Shown here one piece after another: positions 27,215 to 39,076 of a stretch of DNA of 64,000 nt. The position numbers were made by a program, and so were the translations under genes. The number at the start of each line of letters is the position of its first letter. Position 1 is the first letter of the stretch. The notes below the pieces were generated by a model. It had not been told where the DNA came from. It saw nothing but the letters and a program-made list of their open reading frames with translations, and searched no databases. Source of the stretch: Anaeramoeba flamelloides (Eukaryota > Metamonada > Anaeramoebidae); contig JANTQA010000032.1 of NCBI GenBank assembly GCA_027625915.1, positions 1,364,001 through 1,428,000 of the forward strand. Direction: 5' to 3'.

Positions 27215-27870
27215 TTCCATATGTTTAAAGGGTTTGAATGGATATTAGAAAATTAAATTTATTTTCGAAATTTTCAAAATTGAAATCGTTTTTCCTATTT
27301 TTGCACATTTTTGATTTTTTTTTTTTCGTTTTTTTTTCAAAACCTAATTCAGTTGCACAAATTTTTTTTTATTACAAGATCAATAGTCACTTGGTAAAAA
27401 TGTGTTATTCTAAGGTTATTGAAATTGTGGAAATGATTGTTTGAGATATGATATATTAATTTCTATTGGAATTCAATTCAATCTTTTAATGCTGATATGT
27501 TTGATTAATAAATGTGAAAAATTTTCACTTTATTTTTATTTCCTTTTTCAAATAGAGACAACAAATACCAAAACTATTCGTTTATGTATTAGTTTCTAAA
27601 ATAAAAGTATGGGAAATGAAGTGAAAATTGTTTTCTATTTATTATTCAAATACCAGTAGAGTTTCAAAACGAACATTGTTGTTTTTCTCAATGGATCATT
27701 AAGAATTTGAGCTTTTCAATTTTTTAAGAAAATTTATTGATTAATTAGTTTTCTTTCAGACATATATCAACAATTCTTTGATGTGTATTATTCTGCTTTA
27801 TTTCTTATTTTTTCTTCAAAGGTCAATTATATAAAATAATTGAATTTGAAAACAATGTTTTTTTTGGTTA
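27215..27870 (+). repeat. dispersed repeat, copy 1, carrying a nested MITE piece
   Basis: From AAGGGTTTGAATGGATATTA to beyond TCTTTGATGTGTATTATTCT this segment matches 35120-35610 in the same order. Between the matching halves, about 27520-27700 is extra, and it ends in TATTTATTATTCAAATACCA next to GTA, the terminus of the 14295-14471 MITE family. So a MITE appears to have landed in an older repeat. Confidence 0.55.
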
Positions 27871-28238
27871 CCCCTTTGACTGAAACAAAGTTTACATCAG
27901 ACCTTGTTTGGTTTTTAATTGGTATTGAAGTAGATTTTTGTTCAATAATATTAATAATTAATAATTTCAATTTTTTTGGTTTGTTTTTAGTTTTCAAAGA
28001 TATAAGTATCTAGTGGTGGATGAGATTGTTTAATTTGATCTTTTTCTTCTTAACTTCTTTTCTTCAATCCTTCTTTTTTTTAAAAAAAAAAATTCAATAA
28101 ACCAAATTACTATCATGTTTTGTATCTGATTTACTGCTGTCAAAATAATGCATGTAGAAAATTATAATCCTTCACAACAAGACAAGGAAAATTTTTTCAA
28201 AAAAATAACTATATTTGGTATCAAGTGTTCCATTTCAG

Positions 28239-28433
28239 AAAATTACTCTACACCATAATTACGAGACCCTTGAAACAAAAACTTTACAACTCAACCGAAA
28301 GGGCTGTTGTTCTAAAGAATAAATTCCTACTCCTTTCAAAAAAATTTAGATATTTGTTCTCCAAAAAACCAAAATTAACAAAAATCACTAAATTTGAATA
28401 TTTATTTATTGTGGTGTTTGGTATCTTTAAAAG
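28239..28433 (+). other. possible internal exon, unidentified
   Basis: A 195-base open stretch is bounded by a good acceptor (CATTTCAG) and a good donor (AAAAG then GTAAAAT), and both edges have the same phase. It would encode 65 residues rich in Lys and aromatic residues, including RPLKQKLYNSTERAVVLKNK. No partner exon could be found with confidence; the ribosomal gene lies directly downstream on the other strand. It could be chance in AT-rich DNA. Confidence 0.25.
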
Positions 28434-28572
28434 GTAAAATGGAAATATAAATTCTTTAAAAAGTAACTTTTGGTTCGAAAAATTCAAATAATCTCATAAA
28501 TCACCAAAAAAAATTAAAAATTATTGATATTTTTTAAGTAAATTCTAAATAAATCTCTAAAATGATTTCAAT

Positions 28573-29596
28573 TTAGAAAATTCTATAAGAGTGACCCATA
28601 GTACTTTTAAGGTAAACTGATCTGATGTTTTGCCAATTTTTTTTCAGGAGAGAAGTGAAGAAATTAGAGGCAACATTAATATTTTGGATGATTTGTTCTG
28701 GTTCCAAATCAACAGATCCAATTGGGACATTAATGTTAACAGTTTTTTTAAGACGGAAACGGATGGTTCTTTTGGCTTCGTCGACTTTGCTGGAAAGTTT
28801 TGAGTTATGATCAATGGGGATTGGTACTTTATCAAGCTTATGGAGTCCTGGTCCAATGGTACGTGGGATTAAACGAGCTAAATTTTTACTGGCCAAAAAG
28901 ACATTATATTTCATACCTGTTTAAAAAAAGAGAAGGGTAGAGAAAATTGAGAAGAAAAAATTTAATTTTTTTGTTCAAAGCAGAAAATAAAAAATAAAAA
29001 AAATTAAAAAAAAAAAAAAAATGACAAAAAGCAAAATTCATTTTGAAAAAAAAAAATTCTTTTTATATTTTTTGTCACAATAAAAAATAAAGTACTTACC
29101 GAATTTTTTAACTGGTCTTTTTTCCTTGTTAAAGGTTTTGAGGTAGTCCATTGTAACAAAAGTAATTCCAAGTTCTGTACATTCATCAGCATGTTTAGCG
29201 TCAGCAATCATACAGATTTTTGAGTTGTGTCTGATCTTATATGGAACAACAACTGTCTTATTGAAACGTGGATCTTTGTTAGGATCGTAATTTTTTAAGG
29301 TGAATTGGAGTTCAATTGTTTCAACAAAATTTCTTTTTTTTTTTTTGGATCCTTCAAGGACATTGAGAACTGCTTGTTTTAAGACTTGTGGTGCAATTTT
29401 ACTTTTAGTTTTAATTTTTTTTTAAAATTTTGGAAGGAAATAAAAAAAGAAAAAAAAAAAAAAAAAAAGATAAAAAGCAAATTAAAAAATTTAATGTTTA
29501 GGTTATTGTTTGAACAACAAAAAAAAAAGAAAAAAAAAAAAAAATTGGAAAACAAAGCTGAAGAGTAAAGGGAAAGTAAAGGGGAAATTACCTCAT
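28573..29596 (-). CDS. RPL10A: 60S ribosomal protein uL1 (L10a)
   Basis: Structural protein of the L1 stalk of the large ribosomal subunit, which helps release deacylated tRNA. Three exons: 29596-29592 (only ATGAG), 29401-29100 and 28916-28573. The joins are AG|T for Ser2 and G|GT for Gly, and the sum is 651 bases, 216 aa; human L10a is 217. The start reads MSKIAPQVLKQAV, followed by ETIELQFTLKNYDPNKDPRF and, later, IPRTIGPGLHKLDK and LLKKNWQNIRSVYLKSTMG, all classical uL1 motifs. Donors are GTAATT and GTAAGT; acceptors are TAAAAG and AAACAG. All expected conserved blocks are present and nothing is broken. The only unusual part is the five-base coding portion of exon 1, which the ATGAG/GTAATT context and family start support well. 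Confidence 0.95.
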
Positions 29597-30004
29597 TTTA
29601 AAAAGTCAAAATTTTCAGAAAGTGTTAACTAAAAAAAATGATTTTTTTTAAAAAGTAAAATTGTTTGTTATGTCTTGAAACGAAACACAATTGAGGAGAC
29701 TTTAGAGGTTACTGTATTTCAATTCCATAATTTTGTATTTCCTTGAACTCAAACAAATAAGACAATCAATATGAAGTATTGTTTTAATTGAACATTTTTC
29801 AATTAGCTATTTTTTGAATAGTGTTATCTTAATAGAGAATGGAATGTCTGATGTTTCATTTAATTTGAAAAAACATTATTGGACTTGAAGTGATATTTAT
29901 ACAATATAAATAGGTATTTTTGGCTGATTGTCAAAATTTTTAACTATAAAACAAATCTGTAGTAACTAGGACTTATTTTTTCTTCTTTCCAAATAAATTA
30001 TAGT

Positions 30005-30200
30005 TTAGGACACAACCATAGCGAAAAGCGAATTCAATTTTGAAGGTTAACTTTTTGAACTAACAACAATATTCTAAAATAGAAATTGAATTTGTTTTGA
30101 TTTTTTGGTAATTTTCTTAATTATTAGTAAATTTTATAATTTTTTGATATTTTAGGTATTGTGAAAAACAGAATTTTCAACAGACCAATAATTTATTAGT
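30005..30200 (+). mobile_element. second old fragment of the CAGTGATC MITE family
   Basis: AATTCAATTTTGAAGGTTAA and the following TTGGTAATTTTCTTAATTAT match the interior of the 36560-37022 element. No termini can be seen. Confidence 0.4.
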
Positions 30201-31037
30201 GTTGACAATTATTTATTTTTTGTTTTGTGAGTATTATAATTTAGAAACAATTGTTAAAATTTTAATTCGGTGAATGGTTCTGAATTAGTAATTTCTTCTG
30301 GAATTGATTAATTAGATTTTTATTTTGCAAAAATTGAATTTTTGTGTATGAAAATTGTTATTGGGGGATTTAATATAAATATATATATACTGTTATTTTC
30401 CAATTTAAAAATGAAAATTTTTAGTTCAATTTCCAAAATATTTTCCAGTTTTATAGGTTGAAAGAAAACCAAAAGATCTTTAAAACATCTTTTAGAAATG
30501 ATATTTTTAGACAATAAATTAAACTTCCTGAGATAACTGCAAGACAACATTTATATACTGCTTATTTGATTGCAACAGTTATAATTAAATAGTGAATAAG
30601 TACTTTAAAAAATAAAAAAATAACTTGAAAAAAAATTATCAACATTGAAAAAATTTTTCTTGGTTATTGTTTTTTCAATATTTATTGAAAAGATATTTAT
30701 TTCTTTGAAAAAAAGTAGCATTTTTTGCTAATACAAGAATGAAAATATTGAGTTAATTTTTCTCTTACAAATTAGTACTATGATAATAATAACTTCTGAT
30801 GGATTATTGATCGCATTTTTTTATTTTTCCAAAAGAAATATGTTGTATTTTTTTGTGGTGATTTCTCTGATTCCCAAAAAAAAAAAAAAATTTCCTTAGG
30901 CCATACACCATGTTCAAAATCTTCACTATTTTATTTTATTTAAATAAGATATCTTTTGAAAATATCTTAGTTCCCTTTTTAATTCATTGTTTTTTAAATT
31001 ACTTGTACTTGTTGTTTATTTGTATTTTTTTTTTTAG

Positions 31038-32475
31038 ATCTAAAAATTACAATTTTTAAAGAAAGCTTAGCTTACATTAATAACAAGGAAATTGTCAACC
31101 AACTAGAAGTTAAAATATTACAAAATGATGATCTTTCAAAAACTACCAAAAAGAAAATCAAAAACCATAAGAAAAAAAATGTATTACAAAAAAAAAATGC
31201 TTTTACAAACTGTTAAGAAAACAATTCAACTAATTATTGTCAACCCCTTTTCAGATTATTTGGAAAAAATTTTTTGTTGATTTTTTATTTTAGACAAAAA
31301 AAGGAAAAAAAATAATAGACCGGGATTTAACTAATCTTTTTTGGTTCCACTTCTTGCGTTTTTATATTTTTTGGCCGAATTCAATAAAATATCTTATTTA
31401 TTTCACAATTATCTTGCTCCTCCAATCTACACATTATTTTATCCCCACTCGAGATCCAAAATTGGAGGTATTTTTACTTTCTTTCACTTAAAAAAATCAT
31501 AATTTTGGTGGAAAAAAGTAGTATTTTGGTTGAGAATCACCTTAGTTATATATAAGGTATTTCCTAAAAAGTGTGGCAATTGTTTTACATTTCATAAAAA
31601 AATCATCTTTGTTAGTTAAAGTATTCTTTAATTGGTATTACCGAATTAAGTTTAATATTAATATCGATTGAATAAATGGCCAAGGTTTTTATTTTAAAAT
31701 ATGTTATTGAAAATATTTCCCACAAATGAAAAAAAAATATAGCACTTTTTTTGGTGAAAACAATGTACTACCAATTTCAATAAAAAACTGGAAATATGGA
31801 AAGGAGAAAAATGATTTTTTAAACAAAAAAATAGAGTGATATGTTTTCAACTCTATTTGAAAAGTTTTTGAGGTTAAAAAAGTTATGAAAATGGTTTTTT
31901 CAATCAAAAAGTGTATAATAAACACCCATTTTCACCCCTAAAAAATAACAGATAAAATCGAGATTAAAATTTTAATATCTTTTATTTATACAATACAATA
32001 CTAAGAAACAAATTGAATAATTACCAATAATCGATTGATGGTTGTTAATGATTGGGGGGGGGGTTAAATACTTTTTTGAAGATCGATTTTAAAAGATATA
32101 TTTTAAAATAAATTTGCTCCGCTTTATTGGTAATAGCTTATCTTAAATTTACTAGCTTTTCAATATTAATTCATCTAATAACCAGATATAATAGAATTAT
32201 TATTAATATAGTAGGTTTTAATAAATACTCTAATATTCAAATTTAGAGTGGTTCGGTAAAATATTTTTTTATCTTTTTACTCTTTGTTTTTATATTGATA
32301 AATCTTTTTTTATCTTTATAAACTACTCCTTTTTTTGTTGTTTGTTTTATGTTATATTAAAATTGAAGGCGGGTATTACATAATAGAAAGATTCAACAAT
32401 ATATACAATGATTTAAATAGTGATGTTCTTGATCCAAATTCAGTTTATTTTTTGTATCAAAGGTTGGCGTTTACA
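31038..32475 (+). CDS. possible multi-exon membrane-protein gene, unidentified (partial)
   Basis: Three plus-strand stretches look like exons. The first, 31038-31180, follows a T-rich AG acceptor and encodes IFKESLAYINNKEIVNQLEV and a Lys-rich end. The second, 31294-31467, lies between TATTTTAG and GTATTT and encodes DRDLTNLFWFHFLRFYIFWP, then a hydrophobic helix and STHYFIPTRDPKLE. The third, about 32358-32475, encodes GYYIIERFNNIYNDLNSDVL and ends before GTATGA. Exons 1 and 2 join in phase 0; the entry to exon 3 is not resolved, so another exon may be missing. A dispersed repeat (31553-32156) sits in the second intron. Open sequence after exon 3 has UGA codons where Trp would fit, so a pseudogene is an alternative. 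No family is recognised. Confidence 0.35.
31553..32156 (+). repeat. 600-base dispersed repeat family, copy 1
   Basis: It begins AAGGTATTTCC and ends ATAGCTTA and matches copies at 41871-42454 and 51731-52319 over its full length and in the same orientation. The minus strand carries an open frame of about 70 codons at 31704-31925 (ending SPKKVLYFFFICGKYF) that is readable in copy 2 and partly in copy 3. No long terminal repeats or clear TIRs were seen. Confidence 0.75.
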
Positions 32476-32929
32476 GTATGAGATCTAATAAGTATCTTTA
32501 TCTTGTTATTATGTTTAATTTTTGAAACCTTGTGGAATATTTGATTTATAAAAAGAAAAAAAATTAAATATAATTCATTTTCCTTTATAAATGATAAAAA
32601 ATTAACAAACAAAAAAAAAAATTTTTCTTGGATTACAAGATTCTGTATAGATTTTCTTTACATTAAAAAACTTGATATTTGAAAATTTTTCTTCTTTTCT
32701 TTTGTACGTTTAAATTATTTTATAATATCTCTCGGTTTGAAAGAAATATGAGTATATTTTCCTCTTAAAAATAATTAAATCAATTTATTAATATTTTTAA
32801 AGTTATTTATAATCAACTAATTACTTGGGTTTTTTATTATTGTTTCAAAAGAAAAATAAAAAGTAATCAAAATAAAATAAAATAAAAATAATACAATTGA
32901 TGGAATTGTTGAATAGTTTCCAGGTTCTG

Positions 32930-33744
32930 AAAATAGAGATTAATTTTAAATAAATAATAATTTGTTAATTATTTATTGTATGATTATATTAATTGTACAA
33001 AATAAAAAAAAAATGAAGATAAAAAGCAAAAAAAAAAGAGGAAAAAAACGGTAATAATTTCAAGAAAATGAAAAATGTGAAAGTTTCCACACAACTTTTA
33101 CTCAATATATTAAATAAATAATCATAATAAGAATCAACGTTATTTTTTTTATAATATTCAAAGTCTTTTTAACTTTTTCACAAAAAGTTAAGTTTAATCT
33201 AACTTTTCTCGACTTTTTGAAACAAAATTCAATAAAATGTATACAATAATCAATTCGATCACAGCTTTCTTTTATTTTTCTTATCTCTATATTTGGCAAA
33301 GCGATAATGCAAAATGAAACAGAAAATGAAACCTTTAACAAAAATATTTAATTACGGTAAAAAAAATTGCCGCTTTTATACCTTAAAAGGATATTAGGTA
33401 ATAAATTGTCTCAATTACATTATGATTTTTTACATTTTTATAAAGAATAATGAAATAGAATATACAACTTGACTGTAAAATAAAAAAGAGAAGAATTATT
33501 AAGGGGTTAAAGAAAAGATAAAAATAATGTCAAATAATTTATTATGTCTATATTAAAATTAAAATATTTAACAAAAAATAAAAAAAAAATCTTTACAAAT
33601 AAAAATAAAAAGTTGGTATGAAAAAATATTGTCAATAAAAAAATAAACGCAATATAAATAAAAATAAATATACTTTAAATATATATAATAAAAATTTATA
33701 TTGGGCATAAACATTAACAATAATTGATAAATAATAATATATAT
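32930..33744. other. AT-rich stretch between candidate gene and DENND6 gene
   Basis: It includes a minus-strand open frame at 33102-33341 that ends in a hydrophobic run, and A-rich tracts. Neither could be tied to a gene. The part below 33744 is the likely 3' untranslated region of the DENND6 gene. Confidence 0.35.
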
Positions 33745-34770
33745 TCAATTATTTTCCTCGTTTTTTATTTTCTTAGGTTGTCTAATTTGGTTTGTTAATA
33801 ACTCATTTTTAAAATTTAACGAATTTGAAGTTGGTAATTTCAAAAAAGTGGATAATGATGAAGAAGAAGAGGAATTTTTTGAAGAAGAGGTGGGTGATGA
33901 TGATAAGGAGTATGTGTATGATTTATTTAAAGAATCAAAAGAATCATTCTCTGAGTTTTCGGAATTTGAAGAATAGGGATTAGAAAAATAGAAGGATTTT
34001 TTTCTTTTTTTCATGAGCTTTTTTTGCCTTTTTTTCATTCTATGGTTCGCTTGTTCAATTTTACCCTTGAGATTTGACTGAAGCTCTTTGGGAAGTAAAA
34101 GAATGGCTTGTTGCATTAATTCGATTGATTTATTAAATAGCCGATGGTCGTGTAGCCTAATTGCTGTGCTTAATTCTTTTGACATCCGAAAGAAGAGATC
34201 AATTATTTCAATTTCCGTTTCTTTTGGAAGTACCTCGTTTAATTTTATTTGTAAAATTGTCTGTCTATACAATTTATAATAAAGAATGCCACTTTTTTGC
34301 TGTTGATCATGGTACCACCTCATGAATGTACTTGTGTGAATTAATTTGCGAAATAAGTATTCATAATTTGTGATTAATTTGCGATTAAAATGTTTACCCA
34401 GCTGATATCCTTTTAATTTTTTAATAAATTTTTTTTCGCTAAATCCTTTGATTAATACATTCGTGAAAAATGGTTTAATTTCATTTAACTCTGGAATCAA
34501 CGTGTTAAAATATAACTCAAAGGTGGTCAAGAATTGTGAAGTGATCGTAAAAAAATGTTGTCTGATAAGATTTGTTTTATAGCGAGAATCTTTTTTAATG
34601 TTGATTAGTTTGTTTTTTTTTTTTAGTTTTTTAATTAATTTTTTGTCAGGTATTATAAGCGATTTTGATTTCATAATCAATTTTTGAAATGTTTTATTAG
34701 TTGAGATGAGTCTTATATTTCTATTATTTATTTTTAAATGGCTAAAAGTGTGGAGAAGAAAAAAAAATGA

Positions 34771-34808
<38 letters not shown>

Positions 34809-37800
34809 AAAAATTATATAATTTTGTAAATAGATATAGATAATAATTAACGATTCTGAAAGTTGTTTTATTTCTTTTTTTTGTTTTTAATTTTTTCATA
34901 TCATGTTTTTTTTTTTAATGTTATTAATTCCTTATGTAATTCTGTTTCTAAAAAATCAAAACTCGAATACAGAAATTAAATCCTTGATGATCTCTAAGTT
35001 TGTCAAAATGTATTATTTTAAATTTCCATCTTTTGAATTTATCGTGTGATTCACATCAACTGTTTTGTCTTTTTAAACTATTGTACAGTCAAAGATACAC
35101 GATTATAATGGAAAAAGTGTGTGTGTTTAAAAGGTTTGAATGGATATTAGAAGAAAAAATTAATTTTGGAAATTTTCTCAAATTGAAAACTTTTTCCCTT
35201 TTTTCTTTATTTTTCATTTTTTTTTTTTTTTTTTGATGTTTTTTTGAGAATAATTCATTTGCAATTTTTTTTAAAAAAAAGATCCTTAGTCACTTGGTAA
35301 AGTAAAGCCTGTTATTCTAATATTATTGAAACATTGAGAATGATTTTAGAAAAAGTATATTCATTATTTCTATCGTGATTTTCTTCGATCTTAAATTGAA
35401 GATCAAACTGAGCATCTTTGTTATTTTTCAATGTGACACTTTGAATCTTAGTTTTTTCATTGTTTAAAAAAATATATTAATTTATAAGATGTATTTCATA
35501 ATGATATCAACTATTCTCTAATGTGTATTATTCTATTTTATTAAGCTCTTATTTATTCTTCAAGGGTTATTTATAAAAAATATTTGATATTTGAAAAAAA
35601 TGATGGGCACATTTTGAAAGAATTAAAGTTTATAACATATCATATAAACATAAGGATATTTTCTACAAAAATACTTCTTTTCTCCAAAACATCATTTCTT
35701 TTTTGAACTATATTTGTTTTTATTTTTGGGTTCTTTCTTCTCCTTTTTTCTATTTTTTTTTTTTTTTTCTTCAATTATTAAAGATGAAAAGGAAAAAATA
35801 ATTATGTAAATGGAAGATGTAAGAAGAGATAAAGTGTAATGATTTTGATTCAAATTCACTTTAAGTCTTTCTCTGGTAGTTGGTTCACTGGGAAAGATAC
35901 GATGAGTCCGGCCATGATGTACTGGGATTTTTTTTTATCGTATATTAAATTTAAAGAATAAAAAATAATTATATAAATGATGGAACATTTATATTCTTAA
36001 ATGAAAAATAATTGACAAAGTGAAAAAAGTGAATATTTTCCACTGGGTTGAAAGGTTCTACGTGGCTTTTATTTGCATTTAAACACTTAATATTTACTTC
36101 TTTTCTTCTTTTCTACTTTTCTTTTTTTAGTTCTAAATTATTTTTTTTTGTTTTTATGTCTGCTCCATTTGAAATAAATAGTAAGTTATTCTTTCCTTAA
36201 AAATAAATCAATCAAGTTTCAATTTAGTTGCGCCTGACTCGTCAATCCTTATAATTACTAATCTCACGATATAAAATTATTTTCTGATTAATAAATGAAA
36301 AATATTTACTTTGAATTTCCAATAATCATGTTTTTTACCAAGGAGTTAAAATAATAAAAAGTTATCTTTACAAACCAAATAAAAGGGCAAAATATCCCAT
36401 CAATTTGAATATTTCTATTTGAATTTTTGGGTAAATTTTGAAATTTTGTTTAATTCGAATTTAACATCTGGATGTTTTTAAATTGAATTACTTTTGAAAT
36501 TATTCAATAAGATTGAATAGAGTAAGAGTTGAGCGTAAAAAAAAAAAATGGTCAAATTACAGTGATCAAAACAATGCGTTCTCAACAACTATAATTCGTG
36601 TTTCAAAATATAATCCGCGCCTTTTTTTTTATTTTTGTTCCAATGAAGCATCCAAGTCGTTACCCAGTAGTGTACCGAAGTTAAACTCAATTTTGAAGGC
36701 CATTTCCTTGATATTTTTATATTAGGAATACAATTTGTTGAAAATATTTGGTAATTTTATCAATTTTTTTGAAATTTATTGGTCATAACAAATTTTCATT
36801 AAAAATTAACTCTATTTTTTGAGATAAATTTTATAATTAGATCCTTCATTTTTGGAATTTATTTTTAAATAATAGAACTTGAGGAAACCTATGCCATATT
36901 TATTTGGGTTTTATTGTCAGTTTATTTGATCGGTTGATGTATAGGCCTTCTATAACAAAAAGACACACTTTTTATTTTGATACACATATTAAACTTTTCG
37001 GCACGCATTATTTTGACAACAGTATTTGAAATTTATCATTCTTTTAGAATTTGTGAAATAACTTTAATTTTCTTGGTTGAAGTGTATTTCTTTTTTTTTC
37101 TTTACTGGCTTTATTATTTTGGTTTTTGGTTGTATTTTTTTGGTTATTGAATATATATATATATAAAAAAAAAAAAAGAACCAAAAAAAAAAAAATATGA
37201 GAGCATTCAAAAACACTTACAAAGCACTTTCTTGATCCAAGCCGATATATAAAAAATTAGTCCAATCTGAAAATAGTGATTTTTTTAATGAAAGATCTGT
37301 AGTTCCGATTATAAAGGAATTTGAAGAGAATTGGCTATTTTTTTTTGAATTGAAATAAAAAGACTTTTCAGAATTGAATTTTAAAATCTTTTTATAATTT
37401 GAATCGTTCCTGGTTAAATAAGGAATGACTTCGCCATCGTATTTGAAAGGGTAAATTAGGCTAGAGAGTGCAAGAGTAATTGACGAGCAGGTTTTTGTAT
37501 TTGGTGCAAAAATGACCAAAGGTCGCCCCATTAAGATGATTTGGTATATCTGCCAGAGCTTTTCTAAATTTGACGAAAAAATGGAATACAGATCGATCCC
37601 TAGCCCATAATAGCCCTTTGTCCAGCATATTTCGTCATAGTGATCAAAAATGGTTTCAGGTTTACCTGGAATAAAGACAGATAAGTTGACTGTGTCCGTT
37701 AATTTGAAGTCGTGGCACACTTTGCCTAAATGGATTTGCTTGGGCCACCTTGTCGAGATGAAATTTGACCAATAATTGATCCTGCTTGGATCATTAAAGA

Positions 37801-38615
37801 CATCATCAGCTATTTCAACTAGAAATTCACGAAAAATTGAATAGCAACCATATGGGGAAAGGATTATTAATGATCTTCCTGAATACTCTTGCTTTTGGTT
37901 TTGTTTTTGGACTTCTTCTTGTGTTTGTGTTTGTTTCATATCCGTTTCTGTATTTGGCCCTGTTTGTGAAAATTCTTTTGAATTGGAATGATTCTCTGAA
38001 AATAAATTGTAGGTTTTGACAGACACATCTTGTGAGGAATCTAGAAAGCTAACAAAAGAAGACTCACTTTCAGTTGCAGAAGAAAATAGTTCAAATGGTT
38101 GGATGATTTGGATTTTGTCTTTTTCCCAATCGTTTTCATTTTTTTTTTTGGTTTTCTTACTGGTTTTGGTTTTGTTTTTAATCTTTTGGTTTCTTTCCAG
38201 ATTTTCGTTGGTTGAAAGTGAAGTGCTTTTGTCACACGAAATGGGATTGTAAGATTCCTGATCATGATACACAAACCCAAAACAATTCTCATTATCAAAT
38301 GACAAATTTATCGAAAATGTTGTTGTTTTTATTTCTTGTGAGTCTTTTGGGTAAGACAATAAAGTTCTTTGTTTATTAAAAAAAATTTTGTGTAAAGGTA
38401 AAAAATCAAAAAAATTATTTACGAAAGTGATTTTTTTAAATTAACCTTCTTTTCAGCCCCAATGAGAAAAAAAAAAAAAAATTTGTAATTTACAAGTTTT
38501 TTAATTGCCTTGCTGAAATGTCATTGGTAGAACCCAAGTAAAGCGTGTGTTCTTGTATTGTTGTGCCATATTCCAAATAAAATATCCCGTTTATCCATTT
38601 AGAAATTGGATACAT
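33745..38615 (-). CDS. DENND6-like DENN-domain protein (Rab guanine-nucleotide exchange factor)
   Basis: DENND6 proteins activate Rab GTPases (Rab14 in animals) on endosomal membranes. Proposed exons are 38615-38494, 38366-37221 and 34741-33745; phases match and the total is 2265 bases, 754 aa. Exon 1 has SKWINGIFYLEYG, placed like the family's N-terminal Trp/FDLE strand. Exon 2 has the u-DENN to DENN core, including WQIYQIILMGRPLVIFAPN, LSSLIYPFKYDGEVIPYLT and FIIGTTDLSLKKSLF. Exon 3 has the C-terminal d-DENN part, IRQHFFTITSQFLTTFELYF and TEIEIIDLFFRMSKEL, close to DENND6A/B. The two large frames would otherwise look like separate genes. A 2479-base intron (34742-37220) separates them and holds a MITE and another repeat. 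An acidic and Gln-rich insert (residues 70-170) and a Ser-rich tail are lineage-specific. Exon 1 and its ATG are the least certain. Confidence 0.85.
34772..34803. repeat. (TA)n microsatellite in DENND6 intron
   Basis: Dinucleotide run about 30 bases upstream, in gene direction, of the exon-3 acceptor; it creates an apparent extension of the exon-3 open frame into the intron. Confidence 0.9.
35120..35610 (+). repeat. dispersed repeat, copy 2 (uninterrupted)
   Basis: This matches 27215-27870 in order, from AAAGGTTTGAATGGATATTA through TAGTCACTTGGTAAA to TAATGTGTATTATTCT, but lacks the extra MITE-like block present there. It lies inside the long intron of the DENND6 gene. Confidence 0.55.
36560..37022 (+). 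mobile_element. 463-base MITE with CAGTGATC / CTGTTGTC termini, flanked by TA
   Basis: Left end CAGTGATCAAAACAATGCGT and reverse complement of right end CTGTTGTCAAAATAATGCGT make imperfect terminal inverted repeats, and TA stands at both outer edges. An inverted copy with the same termini lies at 49975-50456, which confirms the ends. It has no coding capacity. The termini and TA target are typical of Tc1/mariner-mobilised elements. It lies in the long DENND6 intron. Confidence 0.8.
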
Positions 38616-39076
38616 TCTTGCACAAGACTTGTTGTAATTTATTCTGAAACGGTTTGGAAATTGTTTTCAGATTAACTTTGACAGTAAACGTTTAAAGTTA
38701 TGAGAATGAATAAAGATGTTTTGATAGGAAATTTTTTTTTTTTTTACAAACAAATCAAAAAAATGATTGTTAATTATTTTCAACCCAACAAAAAATATCA
38801 TGACTTTGATCAACCTTTTATCCTTTTCAAGCTTACAAACACTTTCAGGCAATTTTTAAAGCTTTCATATACTTTCCAACAATTATTAAAGGGAAACTGT
38901 GTTATAAAAGTGATAAGCTTAGTTAAAGTGACGAGATTTTTTAAAGTGAAATATTGAGCATTCAGGAAATGTAAATGGTTTATTTTTCTTGATAACTTAT
39001 GTTTTGAAACATATTGTGACTTTGGCTTCCCAAAAATTAAAAGTGATATCTAACACATCTTATTTTACTTTTTTTT

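Noticed and set aside
33102-33341. Minus ORF of 79 codons with a hydrophobic end
   Set aside because: Could mimic a tail-anchored protein, but it has no conserved motif and the region is very AT-rich; kept only as a remark.
35895-35935. GATGAGTCC resembling a hammerhead ribozyme core or a C box
   Set aside because: The required GAAAC segment, the second stem and any D box are missing.
38700-38957. Plus ORF of 85 codons starting MRMNKDVLIGN
   Set aside because: It falls in the upstream region of the DENND6 gene, shows semi-repetitive Phe/Leu/Lys text and has no family resemblance.
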